Assembly (NCBI RefSeq): GCF_019139535.1
Contig: NZ_CP077073.1
Coordinates: 3,934,501-3,998,500 of the forward strand
From: Pseudomonas muyukensis
GTDB lineage: Bacteria; Pseudomonadota; Gammaproteobacteria; Pseudomonadales; Pseudomonadaceae
Direction: 5' to 3'
DNA length: 64,000 bases
In this document: positions 54,204 to 63,467 of the stretch, in pieces
Numbering within the stretch: the first letter of the stretch is position 1
How the letters are laid out: each line of letters begins with the position of its first letter
Notes under the pieces: generated by a model
Told to the model about the DNA's origin: nothing
Databases searched by the model: none
Seen by the model: the letters and a program-made list of their open reading frames with translations, nothing else
Position numbers and translations under genes: made by a program

Positions 54204-54854
54204 ATGAAGATCGCCAGCTTCGACGTCGACGCCCAAAACGGCTTCACCGCCAACGCGCCCCACGAACTGCCGGTGCCCGGCGGCGAGCAGATCGCCCCGG
54301 CCCTCAACGCCATGGCCCGGCGCGCCTCGCTGCGCCTGGGTAGCAAGGACGCCCACCCGGCCAACGCCGCCTGGGTAGTGGCCGACGCCAGGCAAATGCT
54401 GCAACCGCTGGCCCTGGCCAACGCCGACCTGACCTGGGTCAGCCACTGCGTCCCCGGCACCCCGGGCTTCGAGCTGCTGCCCGGCCTGCCCGCCCCCATC
54501 GACTACGACTACTTCGTGTGGAAAGGCGTCGAACCCGACCTGCACCCCTACGGCGCCTGCTACCACGACCTGGGCGAACGCCGCTCCACCGGCGTCATCG
54601 AATACCTCAAGGTGCAACAGGCACAGGCGATCATCGTCGGCGGCCTGGCCCTGGACTACTGCGTGCGCACCACGGCCCTGCAACTGCGCCGCGCCGGGTT
54701 CGAGGTGCTGTTGTACCTGCCGGCCTGCCGCGCACTGAGCGCCGCGGGCGCCGAGCAGGCCTGCGCACAGATGGCCGCCGCCGGCATCCACCTGTGCGCC
54801 GATGAACAGGCCCTGGACCGCCAACTGGCGCAACTCGAGGAGCAACGCCCATGA
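54204..54854 (+). CDS. pncA: nicotinamidase (PncA-like)
   Basis: A 216-residue isochorismatase-fold amidase converting nicotinamide to nicotinate. It shows the N-terminal catalytic Asp ([10 protein letters not shown]), the metal-binding motif region GSKDAHPAN and SHCVPGTPG, and the nucleophilic Cys in [10 protein letters not shown]. It is coupled to pncB by a 4-bp overlap, so nicotinate is passed to the next enzyme in NAD salvage. The ATG at 54204 follows AGGGAGAG; an upstream TTG would add ten residues and overlap the promoter. Confidence 0.88.
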   Translation: MKIASFDVDAQNGFTANAPHELPVPGGEQIAPALNAMARRASLRLGSKDAHPANAAWVVADARQMLQPLALANADLTWVSHCVPGTPGFELLPGLPAPIDYDYFVWKGVEPDLHPYGACYHDLGERRSTGVIEYLKVQQAQAIIVGGLALDYCVRTTALQLRRAGFEVLLYLPACRALSAAGAEQACAQMAAAGIHLCADEQALDRQLAQLEEQRP

Positions 54855-56050
54855 GCGACAGCGTTTTCGGCCCACGGATCATCCAGAACCTGCTGGACAC
54901 CGACTTCTACAAGATCACCATGATGCAGGCGGTGCTGCACAACTACCCCAATGCCGAGGTGGAATGGGAGTTGCGCTGCCGCAACAACGAGGACCTGGCG
55001 CCCTACCTGGCCGAAATCCGCTACCAGGTCGAACAGTTGGCCGATGTCTCGGTGACCCACGACCAGCTGGCCTACCTGGAGAAGATCCCGTTCATCAAGC
55101 CGGACTTCATCCGCTTCCTCAGCCTGTTCCGCTTCAACCTGCGCTACGTGCAGGTGGGGCTGGACGATGCCGGGCAACTGGCGATCCGCATCCGCGGCCC
55201 ATGGCTGCATGTGATCCTGTTCGAGATCCCACTGCTGGCGATCATCAGCGAGGTGCGCAACCGCTACCGTTATCGCGAGGTGGTGATCGAACAGGTCGGC
55301 GAGCGCCTGTACCAGAAGCTCGACTGGCTCAGGGCGCAGGCCAGCGACGACGAACTGGCCGGCCTGCAACTGGCCGACTTCGGTACCCGCCGGCGCTTCT
55401 CGTACCGGGTGCAGGAAGAAGTGGTGCACATCCTCAAGCGCGACTTCCCCGGCCGTTTCGTCGGCACCAGCAACCTGCACCTGGCCCGCGAGTACCAGGT
55501 CAAGCCGATCGGCACCATGGCCCACGAATGGTTCATGGCCCACCAGCAACTCGGCCCACGGCTGCTCGACAGCCAGGCCGCCGCGCTGGAGTGCTGGGTG
55601 CGTGAGTACCGTGGCCAGCTGGGCATCGCCCTGACCGACTGCATCGGCATGGAGGCCTTCATGAAGGACTTCGACCTGTACTTCGCCAAGCTCTTCGATG
55701 GCCTGCGCCACGACTCGGGCGAGCCGCTGGCCTGGGCCGAGAAGGCCATCGCCCACTACCAGCGGCTGGGGATCGACCCGAAGGGCAAGACGCTGATCTT
55801 CTCCGATGGGCTGAATTTCCAGAAGATGCTCGAGCTGTACCGAGCGCTGCACGGCAGGATCCAGGTCAGCTTCGGCATCGGCACCCACCTCACCTGCGAC
55901 ATCCCCGGCGTCACGCCGATGAACATCGTGATCAAGATGACCGCCTGCAACGGCGCGCCAGTGGCGAAGATCTCCGACAGCCCAGGCAAGACCCAGTGCC
56001 GGGACGAGAATTTCGTGGCCTACCTGCGCCACGTGTTCCAGGTCGCCTGA
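54851..56050 (+). CDS. pncB: nicotinate phosphoribosyltransferase
   Basis: A 399-residue enzyme forming nicotinate mononucleotide from nicotinate and PRPP with ATP. The N-terminal [15 protein letters not shown] and the motif [13 protein letters not shown], containing the His phosphorylated during catalysis, are diagnostic. Length equals the bacterial family. It is second in the pncA-pncB operon under likely NrtR control. Confidence 0.95.
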   Translation: MSDSVFGPRIIQNLLDTDFYKITMMQAVLHNYPNAEVEWELRCRNNEDLAPYLAEIRYQVEQLADVSVTHDQLAYLEKIPFIKPDFIRFLSLFRFNLRYVQVGLDDAGQLAIRIRGPWLHVILFEIPLLAIISEVRNRYRYREVVIEQVGERLYQKLDWLRAQASDDELAGLQLADFGTRRRFSYRVQEEVVHILKRDFPGRFVGTSNLHLAREYQVKPIGTMAHEWFMAHQQLGPRLLDSQAAALECWVREYRGQLGIALTDCIGMEAFMKDFDLYFAKLFDGLRHDSGEPLAWAEKAIAHYQRLGIDPKGKTLIFSDGLNFQKMLELYRALHGRIQVSFGIGTHLTCDIPGVTPMNIVIKMTACNGAPVAKISDSPGKTQCRDENFVAYLRHVFQVA

Positions 56051-56098
56051 GCGCCAGACCCGCTACAGCCATGTCGCTCGATCAGGCGTGTCATCGGC

Positions 56099-56123
56099 CC
56101 TGGCGCGCTTGCCACGCGCCAGG
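56099..56123. terminator. hairpin between convergent pncB and small exported gene
   Basis: CCTGGCGCG and CGCGCCAGG make a perfect 9-bp stem with a 7-nt loop. There is no T run. It may end transcripts from both sides. Confidence 0.4.
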
Positions 56124-56136
56124 CCCAGGTCAATGG

Positions 56137-56406
56137 TCACCACTGGCCGCTGGCCAGGCAGCCAACGATTTCCCAACCGCTGTACTCCCACCAGGAATAG
56201 CGTTCATCGGAGCAGCTTCTGGCGAGGCTGGCCAGCTGAACTTGCTGGGTGGGTTGCGCGCTGGCGAAGGGCGTCGCAAGCGAGGCGGCAACCTGATGGG
56301 CGGGTTGCGGCGCGGTGATCGGCGCCGGATGCACGGAAGCGTTCGCGACCGTGACGCTGAAGGTGAGCGCTGCGGATACAGCCAGGGCAGTCATGGGCTT
56401 TTTCAT
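56137..56406 (-). CDS. small exported protein, Trp- and Cys-containing C-terminus
   Basis: An 89-residue protein with a signal peptide (MKKPMTALAVSAALTFSVTV then ANA, cleavage near residue 23). The mature part begins with a Pro/Gln/Ala-rich segment and ends in RSCSDERYSWWEYSGWEIVG followed by CLASGQW, with two Cys that could form a disulfide. I do not recognise a family. The ATG at 56406 has AAAGGA upstream. Confidence 0.65.
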   Translation of the reverse strand: MKKPMTALAVSAALTFSVTVANASVHPAPITAPQPAHQVAASLATPFASAQPTQQVQLASLARSCSDERYSWWEYSGWEIVGCLASGQW

Positions 56407-56671
56407 GTTGGAAATCCTTTCAGTGATCTGACAGGCGCACAGGCATTGGCTTGACCTGCCAACAGCGCAACAGGCCAGGCTATCGACAAACCTACCACCG
56501 CCGGGCCTGCGGCACAGTCGCTCAACTGTGCTATTGACAGGCCCTTCCCCTGGGCGCGGTTGCGCGCCGCCCCTGGCCGCCAAGGTTTTTCACCCGCCCC
56601 CTCGTTGCCACGCACGTTTGCTTGTATGGTGTTGTCCAAGAAGGATGTTTTACCCGCACAGGAAAGACCAG

Positions 56672-58045
56672 ATGCCCCAACGCAATGTCATCAACGCCTC
56701 CGTCAGCCCCAAGGGCAGCCTGGAGACGCTGTCGCAACGTGAAGTCCAGCAACTGAGTGAAGTCGGTACCGGCAGCCTCTACACCCTGTTCCGCCAGTGC
56801 GCCCTGGCCATCCTCAACACCGGCGCCCATGTCGACAACGCCAAGACCATCCTCGAGGCCTACCAGGACTTCGAGGTGCGCATCCACCAGCAGGACCGCG
56901 GCGTGCGCCTGGAACTGCTCAACGCCCCGGCCGACGCCTTCGTCGATGGCGAGATGATCGCCAGCACCCGCGAGATGCTGTTCAGCGCCCTGCGCGACAT
57001 CGTCTACACCGAGAGCGAGCTGGCCAGCCAGCGCATCGACCTGGAAAGCTCCCAGGGCATCACCGACTACGTCTTCCACCTGCTGCGCAACGCCCGCACC
57101 CTGCGCCCCGGCGTCGAGCCGAAAATGGTCGTGTGCTGGGGCGGCCACTCGATCAGCAGCGAGGAATACCAGTACACCAAGAAAGTCGGCCACGAGCTGG
57201 GCCTGCGCAAGCTCGACGTCTGCACCGGCTGCGGGCCGGGGGTAATGAAGGGCCCGATGAAGGGCGCCACCATCGCCCACGCCAAGCAGCGCATGCACGG
57301 CAGCCGGTACCTGGGCCTGACCGAGCCGGGCATCATCGCCGCCGAGGCACCCAACCCGATCGTCAACGAGCTGGTGATCCTGCCGGACATCGAGAAGCGC
57401 CTGGAGGCCTTCGTCCGCGTCGGCCACGGCATCATCATCTTCCCCGGCGGCGCCGGCACGGCCGAGGAGTTCCTCTACCTGCTGGGCATCCTCATGCACC
57501 CGGACAACCAGGACCTGCCGTTCCCAGTCGTGCTTACCGGGCCGCGCAGCGCCGAAGCCTTCCTGCAGCAACTGCACGCCTTCGTCGGCGCCACCCTGGG
57601 CGAGGCCGCCCAGCGCCACTACCAGATCATCATCGACGACCCAGCCGAAGTGGCCCGGCAGATGGTCGAGGGGCTCAAGGCGGTCAAGCAGTTCCGCCGC
57701 GAGCGCAACGACGCCTTCCACTTCAACTGGCTGCTGAAGATCGACGAAGGCTTCCAACGCCCGTTCGACCCGACCCACGAGCACATGGCCGACCTGGCCC
57801 TGCGTCGCGACCTGCCGCCCCATGAGCTGGCGGCCAACCTGCGCCGGGCGTTTTCCGGGGTCGTCGCCGGCAACGTCAAGGACAAGGGCATCCGCCTGAT
57901 CGAGGAACACGGGCCGTACCAGATCCGCGGTGACGCAGCGATTCTCGACCCGCTGGGGCGGCTGTTGCAGGCGTTCGTCGACCAGCACCGCATGAAGTTG
58001 CCCGGTGGCGCGGCGTATGTGCCCTGTTACCAGGTGGTGACCTGA
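56672..58045 (+). CDS. ppnN: nucleotide 5'-monophosphate nucleosidase PpnN (LOG family)
   Basis: A 457-residue protein matching YgdH/PpnN, which cleaves purine and pyrimidine nucleoside monophosphates to base and ribose-5-phosphate and in E. coli is tuned by (p)ppGpp. The Rossmann LOG core carries the PGGxGTxxE motif as FPGGAGTAEE (about 258-267), flanked by the family's N-terminal and C-terminal extensions. The ATG at 56672 gives the family N-terminus MPQRNVINASVSPKGSLE. Confidence 0.93.
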   Translation: MPQRNVINASVSPKGSLETLSQREVQQLSEVGTGSLYTLFRQCALAILNTGAHVDNAKTILEAYQDFEVRIHQQDRGVRLELLNAPADAFVDGEMIASTREMLFSALRDIVYTESELASQRIDLESSQGITDYVFHLLRNARTLRPGVEPKMVVCWGGHSISSEEYQYTKKVGHELGLRKLDVCTGCGPGVMKGPMKGATIAHAKQRMHGSRYLGLTEPGIIAAEAPNPIVNELVILPDIEKRLEAFVRVGHGIIIFPGGAGTAEEFLYLLGILMHPDNQDLPFPVVLTGPRSAEAFLQQLHAFVGATLGEAAQRHYQIIIDDPAEVARQMVEGLKAVKQFRRERNDAFHFNWLLKIDEGFQRPFDPTHEHMADLALRRDLPPHELAANLRRAFSGVVAGNVKDKGIRLIEEHGPYQIRGDAAILDPLGRLLQAFVDQHRMKLPGGAAYVPCYQVVT

Positions 58046-58056
58046 CCCCTTCGTAG

Positions 58057-58142
58057 CGCCCGCTTCGCCAGCAAGGCTGGCTCCTGCAGCGATCCTGTGT
58101 AGGAGCCGGCCTTGCCGGCGAACAGCGGCAAAACCGCTGCCA
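58057..58142. repeat. REP/BIME pair after ppnN
   Basis: Inverted REPs (CTTCGCCAGCAAGGCTGGCT, then CCTGCAG; GTAGGAGCCGGCCTTGCCGG, then CGAA) plus a GCGGCAAAACCGC hairpin. It belongs to the same family as the 51190-53340 array. The rest of the 277-bp gap shows nothing recognisable. Confidence 0.8.
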
Positions 58143-58322
58143 TCCCCCCGCTGATTCGCCAGTAATTCGCCACTAGCCTTTGCACCATCCTGCAGACAAT
58201 TCCCACCCCAAGCGGTGAACCTGCCTCCAAAAAAACGGTCTTTCGCTGACGGTCAATTCACCCGACCGGATCAGCGGCCCAGCCATCGGGCCTTCATTCG
58301 TCCTGTTTCAGCGAAGACCAGC

Positions 58323-58973
58323 ATGCCAGACAACCAGCCAGCCTCCCCTGCCTTCACCGCCCTGCGCGGCGGCCTGATCGCCGCCCTGATCACCCTCGCC
58401 GCCCCGGCCCATGCCGAGGAACCGGCCAGCGATGCACGCTGGGTCAGCGACAGCCTGAGCACCTACGTGCGCAGCGGCCCCACCGACGGCCATCGTATCG
58501 TCGGCACGCTCAAGTCGGGGCAGAAGGTGACGCTGGTGACCAGCCAGGGCAACTACAGCCAGGTGCGTGGCCAAAGCGGCGACCTGGTGTGGATCCTCAG
58601 CAGCGACTTGCAGGCCGTGCCCGGCCAGAGCGAGCGCCTGCCGCAGCTCGACACCCAGGTGGCCGAGCTGGCCGGCCAGCTCAAGAGCATCGACGACAGC
58701 TGGAAGAACCGTGTGCAGGGCATGCAGGAGACCCTGGATTCGCGCAAGGCGCTGATCGACGAGCTGGAGGCCCGCAACAAGGCCCTGAACGAACAGCTCG
58801 AGCAGAGCCAGTCGACGTTGCGCGACACCCAGGCGCGCCTGGGCGACGAGAACAAGCAGGTGATGATGCGCTACATGGTCTATGGCGGCAGCATCGCCGG
58901 CGCCGGGCTGCTGGCCGGGCTGATCCTGCCGGCGCTGACCCGCGGGCGCAAGCGTAACGACCGCTGGTTCTGA
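58323..58973 (+). CDS. SH3-domain membrane protein (YgiM/TIGR04211 family)
   Basis: A 216-residue protein with a signal peptide ending AHA (near residue 36), an SH3b domain (STYVRSGPTDGHRIVGTLKS, then GQKV, about 48-100), a coiled coil (about 105-180) and a C-terminal membrane helix (GGSIAGAGLLAGLILPALT) followed by basic residues RGRKRNDRWF. This is the layout of YgiM. The periplasmic SH3 may contact peptidoglycan; the exact role is unknown. Confidence 0.88.
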   Translation: MPDNQPASPAFTALRGGLIAALITLAAPAHAEEPASDARWVSDSLSTYVRSGPTDGHRIVGTLKSGQKVTLVTSQGNYSQVRGQSGDLVWILSSDLQAVPGQSERLPQLDTQVAELAGQLKSIDDSWKNRVQGMQETLDSRKALIDELEARNKALNEQLEQSQSTLRDTQARLGDENKQVMMRYMVYGGSIAGAGLLAGLILPALTRGRKRNDRWF

Positions 58974-58980
58974 CCCGCAA

Positions 58981-59045
58981 CTGCTGGCACCGGCTGTGCC
59001 GGTGTTCGCCGGCAAGGCCGGCTCCTACCTCGATCGCGCCGGCGC
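58981..59045. repeat. REP element after the SH3 gene
   Basis: An ACCGGCTGTGCCGGT hairpin is joined to a TTCGCCGGCAAGGCCGGCTC REP, then CTAC. It sits between convergent genes. Confidence 0.75.
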
Positions 59046-59062
59046 AAGCTTCGCGAACAGGT

Positions 59063-59998
59063 TCAAGCCGGGCGGTTACCCACGCCGAACGGGATATGCA
59101 CCGATGGCGCCACCGTACGGGTGCTCTTCAGGTGCCCGGACTGGTCGTCGAAGAAGATGTGCGGCTTGAGCACCTGCAACACCCGGCGCTTTTCGATGCC
59201 ACCGAGGAAGAACGCATCGTTGGCCATCACCCCCCAGCTCTTCAGGGTATTGAGCGCGCGCTCGTGGGACGGCGCGTTGCGCGCGGTGACGATCGACACC
59301 CGCAGGCGATTCTCGTAGCCGGGGTGTTCGAGCTTGTACTGCTCCTCCGCCGCCTGGATCCGCGCGATGCGCACGAAGAACTCCTTCAGCGGCCCGGGGT
59401 TGTGCGGCTGGGCGACGTTGATCAGCTCATGGGCATGGAAACTGCCCAGCCCACCCGATTGCATCACCGCCTCCGACTCATCCCCGGCCAGCACGCCATC
59501 GAAGTCGAAGGCGATGCGCAGGTTGTCGTCGCGCTCGTCATCGTCGAACTGCGAATCGAGCACCTGGCCGGCCGGGTAGCCGGCCTTGATCGCCGCATCG
59601 ACGTGCTGCTTGTCGGCGGACAGGAACAGGGCGATGTTCAGTGCCGGGATGTATTCGTAGGGTGAGCGGCCCTGGGTGAAGATCGCCCGGGTCATGTTCA
59701 AGCCGTAATGGCCGATGGTCTTCATCACCCGCATGCCGGTGTCCGGGTCGTTCTGCGACAGCAGCACCACTTCCACCAGCGGGTCCTCAGGGTCCTCGCG
59801 CAGGTCGTTCAGCGCCAGCAGGCGCTTGATGAAGGGATAGGCGATGCCCTTGCCCAACGGCACATCCAGGTGCTGTTCCTGGTACTTGCGGTACTGCGCC
59901 TCGCCGTCGCGGCGGAACACCGCATCCGACTCGCCGAGGTCGAACACCGCGCTCGAGGCCACGCCGATCACCAGGCGGTCGTCCAGTTCGAAGGCCAT
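59063..59998 (-). CDS. cytosolic 5'-nucleotidase (NT5C1 type)
   Basis: A 311-residue protein of the 5'-nucleotidase family related to eukaryotic cytosolic NT5C1. It carries a HAD-like Asp motif (IAFDFDGVLAGDESE, about 165-179). It should dephosphorylate nucleoside monophosphates in the cytoplasm. The ATG at 59998 follows AAGGAG; longer upstream frames overlap the MOSC gene and are not credible. Confidence 0.87.
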   Translation of the reverse strand: MAFELDDRLVIGVASSAVFDLGESDAVFRRDGEAQYRKYQEQHLDVPLGKGIAYPFIKRLLALNDLREDPEDPLVEVVLLSQNDPDTGMRVMKTIGHYGLNMTRAIFTQGRSPYEYIPALNIALFLSADKQHVDAAIKAGYPAGQVLDSQFDDDERDDNLRIAFDFDGVLAGDESEAVMQSGGLGSFHAHELINVAQPHNPGPLKEFFVRIARIQAAEEQYKLEHPGYENRLRVSIVTARNAPSHERALNTLKSWGVMANDAFFLGGIEKRRVLQVLKPHIFFDDQSGHLKSTRTVAPSVHIPFGVGNRPA

Positions 59999-60029
59999 GG
60001 GCGCTCCTTGTCGTGTGAAAGTCAAACCG

Positions 60030-60728
60030 TCAGCCTTCGCTGCGGCCTTGCAGGCGCGATGTCCAGTCCTCGACTTCGCGCTGTTCCAGGCGCTTTTCCA
60101 GGGTTCGACGCCAGTTCGGCACCAGCGGCAGGGCCAGGCATTCGCGCAACAACCCAGGCTCCAGGCGCTTGTCGAACAGCACCGCCGACAGCCGCGCCAC
60201 CGACCACTGGGCATGGGGCCGCTCGACCAGCTCCAGGGTATCGCCCGCCGCCACCGCGCCTTGCTCGAGCACCCGGTAGTACCAGCCGGTGCGCCCGCTC
60301 TGCTGCACCCGCAAGGCCATCTGCGCCAGCTCGAAACGGTCGTTGAGCTTCCAGCACGGCATGCGCCCCTGGGAGATTTCCAGCAACGCCGTGCCGACCC
60401 GGATGCGGTCGCCCAGGCAGACATCCGTCTCGCACCAGCCGCTGCTGCTGAAGTTCTCGCCAAAGGCGCCTGGCTGCTCCAGCAGCGGGTGCGCGCCGAG
60501 TTCGGCGGCCCAGACGGGGTAATGGTCGCGGGGGTAGTGGTGGATCGCTTTGTCGACGCCGCCGTGCACGCGCAGGTCGCCCTGTTCGTCGCCGGCCAGG
60601 CCGAGGAAGGTCACCTGCAAGCGATCCTGGCGGGGCTGTTTGTCGATGGCGCTATGCGAGCCTGGGCGGGTAAAGGGCCGGGCACTGCCGGTGAGCAGGC
60701 TGTCGAGGCGTGGGCTGGACGCAGGCAT
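60030..60728 (-). CDS. MOSC-domain protein (YiiM-like)
   Basis: A 232-residue MOSC domain protein with the molybdenum-ligand Cys in SQGRMPCWKLNDRF (near 125) and a C-terminal three-helix extension as in YiiM. E. coli YiiM reduces N-hydroxylated bases such as 6-N-hydroxylaminopurine. It lies 31 bp upstream of the nucleotidase gene in the same direction, so both may act on damaged nucleotides. Confidence 0.87.
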   Translation of the reverse strand: MPASSPRLDSLLTGSARPFTRPGSHSAIDKQPRQDRLQVTFLGLAGDEQGDLRVHGGVDKAIHHYPRDHYPVWAAELGAHPLLEQPGAFGENFSSSGWCETDVCLGDRIRVGTALLEISQGRMPCWKLNDRFELAQMALRVQQSGRTGWYYRVLEQGAVAAGDTLELVERPHAQWSVARLSAVLFDKRLEPGLLRECLALPLVPNWRRTLEKRLEQREVEDWTSRLQGRSEG

Positions 60729-60801
60729 GGGGCGGTCTCGTGCAAAGGACCGGGCGAGCTTACACCAGCGCGATTACGCGCCCAAGACAGATGCGAGGCC
60801 T

Positions 60802-60902
60802 GCAGGCGCGGCCTTGTGTCGCGAAAGGGCTGCATCGCAGCCCCAGCCATTGATGTCGCACAGCCCATCGTGGCCCTTTCGCGGCACCAGGCCGCGCCTG
60901 CA
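60802..60902. repeat. inverted repeat pair of a second REP type
   Basis: GCAGGCGCGGCCTTGTGTCG, then CGAAAGGGC, and its imperfect inverse GCCCTTTCGCGGCACCAGGC, then CGCGCCTGC, about 28 bp each and 40 bp apart. The motif differs from the other REPs in the window. Confidence 0.75.
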
Positions 60903-60906
60903 ACCG

Positions 60907-61176
60907 CTACTTGCCCCGCGCCTTGTTGTAGATGGTCTTGGCCTGCTCGGCCGAGGTCTGGCACTTGCCCATGTCACCGTTGTCCCGGGCGGCCTTGGCA
61001 GCCTTGAGGTGTTCCTTGTAGTCGTGGGCCATGCCACCATGCAAACCTGGACCATCGGTCTTGAGTATGTTCTCCAGCTCGGCGATTTTCGCATCGCAGT
61101 TGGTCTTGGCGCTGTCTTCGGCATGGGCGGCAACGCTGAGCACCGAAGCGATCACTAGCAGTGTCATGGATTTCAT
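60907..61176 (-). CDS. small exported protein of unknown function
   Basis: An 89-residue protein with a signal peptide (MTLLVIASVLSVAAHA, cleavage near residue 19). The mature part is helical and Lys/Ala-rich with two Cys (KTNCDAKIAEL, MGKCQTSAEQAK) that could pair. It resembles small periplasmic proteins annotated as hypothetical in Pseudomonas. AGGAG lies upstream of the ATG at 61176. Confidence 0.75.
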   Translation of the reverse strand: MKSMTLLVIASVLSVAAHAEDSAKTNCDAKIAELENILKTDGPGLHGGMAHDYKEHLKAAKAARDNGDMGKCQTSAEQAKTIYNKARGK

Positions 61177-61316
61177 GGCGCGTTCTCCTGGGAAACAACC
61201 TGACGGCGGGAAAATGCGCCGGCCTGCGTGCCGGCGCAGCAAGGAGCATAGCCCCACATCGACCGATGCGCGGGCGCTTCTCGACAGGCCTGTTGCCGTT
61301 CAGCCGGCCTGGCCGG

Positions 61317-62198
61317 TTACTGGCGTAATCGTGCCAGGGCCTGCAACACATGCCCCGTGGCGCGCTCAGGCTCACCTTGGCGACAGGCAATGCCCAACTG
61401 ACGCCACATCCCGGGGCGCAGGGGGCGCCGGACGATGCGCAGGTCATGCTGGGCGCCCTCGCCCTCCTGCGGCAGCAACGTCGCCCCGTACCCCGCCGCC
61501 ACCAGGCTCTTGATCGCATCGTTGTAGTTCAGTTCGATACGCGCTTCAGGGTACAGGCCCGCCGCCGCGAACCATTGCGCGGTCACTCGCGACAGCTGGG
61601 TGGTGCTGTCGTTGAGGATCAGCGCCCGCCCCGCCAGCCAGGCCGGCGTGACCCGCGCCGGCGGCCGCCAGTCGGCGGGGACGTAGGCCATGATCGGATC
61701 GCGGCGCCACGGCGTGACCTGCAGCCCCTTGCCCGCCTCCTGGGGCAATGCCACCAGGCCGATATCCAGGCTGCCTTCGCGCAAGCGCGCAAGCGAAGCC
61801 TGGGAGGTCAGCACCTGGACCTCGACATCGATGCCCGGATGCTCGCCGCGCAAGGCATCCAGGGCCTGGGGCAACAAATGGGCGATGGCGCCGGTGGAGG
61901 CCCCCAGGCGCACGCGCCCGGTCAGGCCCTGGACCTGGCGACGGACCTCGTCCAGGGCCTGGTCGGCATCGGCCAGCAAGCGCCGGGCGCGGGCCAGCAG
62001 GGTTTCGCCAATTGCCGTGGGGCGCACCTGGCCCCGGGTGCGGCTGAGCAACGGGGCACCGATGCGCGCCTCCAGCTCGGCGATGTGCAGGCTGATGGTC
62101 GGCGGCGCCAGGTTGAGCTGGCGGGCAGCGTCGGCGAAGGAGCCGTTGTCGGCGATCACCACCAGGGTGCGCAGGCGGTCTAGGCTGATTTCTCGCAT
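61317..62198 (-). CDS. LysR-type transcriptional regulator
   Basis: A 293-residue LysR family regulator. The N-terminal winged HTH (residues 1-60, FADAARQLNLAPPTISLHIA near 20-39) is followed by a substrate-binding domain (about 90-290). It starts at ATG 62198. It is divergent from argC with a perfect palindrome between them, so argC, itself or both are likely targets. The effector is unknown. Confidence 0.9.
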   Translation of the reverse strand: MREISLDRLRTLVVIADNGSFADAARQLNLAPPTISLHIAELEARIGAPLLSRTRGQVRPTAIGETLLARARRLLADADQALDEVRRQVQGLTGRVRLGASTGAIAHLLPQALDALRGEHPGIDVEVQVLTSQASLARLREGSLDIGLVALPQEAGKGLQVTPWRRDPIMAYVPADWRPPARVTPAWLAGRALILNDSTTQLSRVTAQWFAAAGLYPEARIELNYNDAIKSLVAAGYGATLLPQEGEGAQHDLRIVRRPLRPGMWRQLGIACRQGEPERATGHVLQALARLRQ

Positions 62199-62221
62199 GG
62201 GCGTGGGGTTCTGCTGGCAAG

Positions 62222-62256
62222 GGGCACGTTCGCCAGCAAGGCTGGCACCTACGGGC
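62222..62256. repeat. single REP in the lysR-argC gap
   Basis: One GTTCGCCAGCAAGGCTGGCA palindrome followed by CCTACGGG, of the common REP type, just before the regulator gene. Confidence 0.65.
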
Positions 62257-62275
62257 GTGCACAGCGCAAGCCCAT

Positions 62276-62292
62276 GTTCAGAATTTCTGAAC
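62276..62292. promoter_or_regulatory. candidate LysR operator, perfect 17-bp palindrome
   Basis: GTTCAGAATTTCTGAAC is a perfect dyad and contains the LysR-box form T-N11-A (TCAGAATTTCTGA). It lies 78 bp from the regulator start and 85 bp from argC. A TATAC sequence downstream (near 62305) could be part of the argC -10. Confidence 0.6.
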
Positions 62293-62376
62293 AAGGTGGT
62301 CATGATATACAAATTTTCTTTCTGCCCAAGGCCGGCGAGGATGGCGGCATCATTTCCCTGCTGATGGACACCCCTC

Positions 62377-63315
62377 ATGCACCAGCCCCTCGTTTTCATC
62401 GACGGCGACCAAGGCACCACCGGCCTGCAGATCCACGCCCGCCTGCACGGCCGCCAGGACCTGCGCCTGCTCACCCTGCCCGCGGCCGAGCGCAAGGACC
62501 CGGCACGTCGCGCCGAGGCGATCAACAGCGCCGACATCGCCGTGCTGTGCCTGCCGGACGACGCCGCCCGCGATGCGGTGGCGACGATTCACAACCCGGC
62601 GGTACGGGTGATCGACGCCAGCTCCGCCCACCGCACCACACCAGGCTGGGTGTATGGCCTGCCAGAGCTGGACGCGCAACAGGCCGAGCGCATCGCCCGC
62701 GCCACCCGGGTCAGCAACCCCGGCTGCTACCCCACCGGCGCCATTGCCCTGCTACGGCCGTTGGTCAAGGCCGGGCTGCTGCCAGCGGACTACCCGCTGA
62801 GCATCCATGCCATCTCTGGCTATTCCGGCGGCGGCCGGGCAGCGGTCGAGCGCCATGAACAACGCCGCGACGACTACCTGCCGGCCCTGCAGCTGTATGG
62901 CCTGGATCTGGCCCACAAACATGTACCGGAGATCCAGCGGCATGCCGGGCTCAGCGCGCGGCCGGTGTTCGTGCCTGGTTATGGCGACTACCGCCAGGGC
63001 ATCGTGTTGAGCATCCCGCTGCAACTGCGCCTGCTGCCGGGGGTCAGCGCCGAACAGCTGCACGCCTGCCTGGAACAGCACTACCAGGGCGCGCGCCATG
63101 TGCAGGTGCTGGCGCTGCATCGGCAAGGCCCGGCGGCGGCGCTCGACCCGCAGGCGCTGAACGACAGCAACGACCTGCGCCTGGCGCTGTATGCCAACCC
63201 TGAGCATGGGCAGGTGCTGCTCACCGCGGTGTTCGACAACCTCGGCAAGGGGGCCTCGGGGGCGGCGGTGCAGAACCTTGATTTGATGTTGCCCGGGGTG
63301 CAGGGGATTGGCTGA
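62377..63315 (+). CDS. argC: N-acetyl-gamma-glutamyl-phosphate reductase, short type
   Basis: A 312-residue NADPH-dependent reductase of arginine biosynthesis, of the shorter second ArgC type. The active-site Cys is in [13 protein letters not shown] (near 117). The N-terminal [13 protein letters not shown] replaces the usual GASGYxG dinucleotide loop. Pseudomonas genomes often have two argC genes; this one stands alone next to a LysR regulator rather than in an arg operon, so a special regulation is likely. Confidence 0.9.
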   Translation: MHQPLVFIDGDQGTTGLQIHARLHGRQDLRLLTLPAAERKDPARRAEAINSADIAVLCLPDDAARDAVATIHNPAVRVIDASSAHRTTPGWVYGLPELDAQQAERIARATRVSNPGCYPTGAIALLRPLVKAGLLPADYPLSIHAISGYSGGGRAAVERHEQRRDDYLPALQLYGLDLAHKHVPEIQRHAGLSARPVFVPGYGDYRQGIVLSIPLQLRLLPGVSAEQLHACLEQHYQGARHVQVLALHRQGPAAALDPQALNDSNDLRLALYANPEHGQVLLTAVFDNLGKGASGAAVQNLDLMLPGVQGIG

Positions 63316-63344
63316 GGTTTGGCGATAGTCTTGCGACGTCTGTT

Positions 63345-63376
63345 AGATCGAGCGCCGCGCGGGCGGCGCGCGATCT
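63345..63376. terminator. GC-rich hairpin after argC
   Basis: AGATCG/CGATCT and GCGCCGC/GCGGCGC form a long, slightly interrupted stem starting 30 bp after the argC stop. No T run follows, so it could be a REP-like element acting as a transcript end. Confidence 0.5.
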
Positions 63377-63467
63377 CCCTGGCGCTGAATGCCTAACGGC
63401 GAACACCCCACCCCCACCAACAGGTAGAATACCCGCCCCACACGCAGCACCCGGAGCCCTACCCGCG

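Noticed and set aside
59999..60463. An N-terminal extension of the 5'-nucleotidase frame.
   Set aside because: It overlaps the MOSC gene out of frame; ATG at 59998 has a good AAGGAG site.
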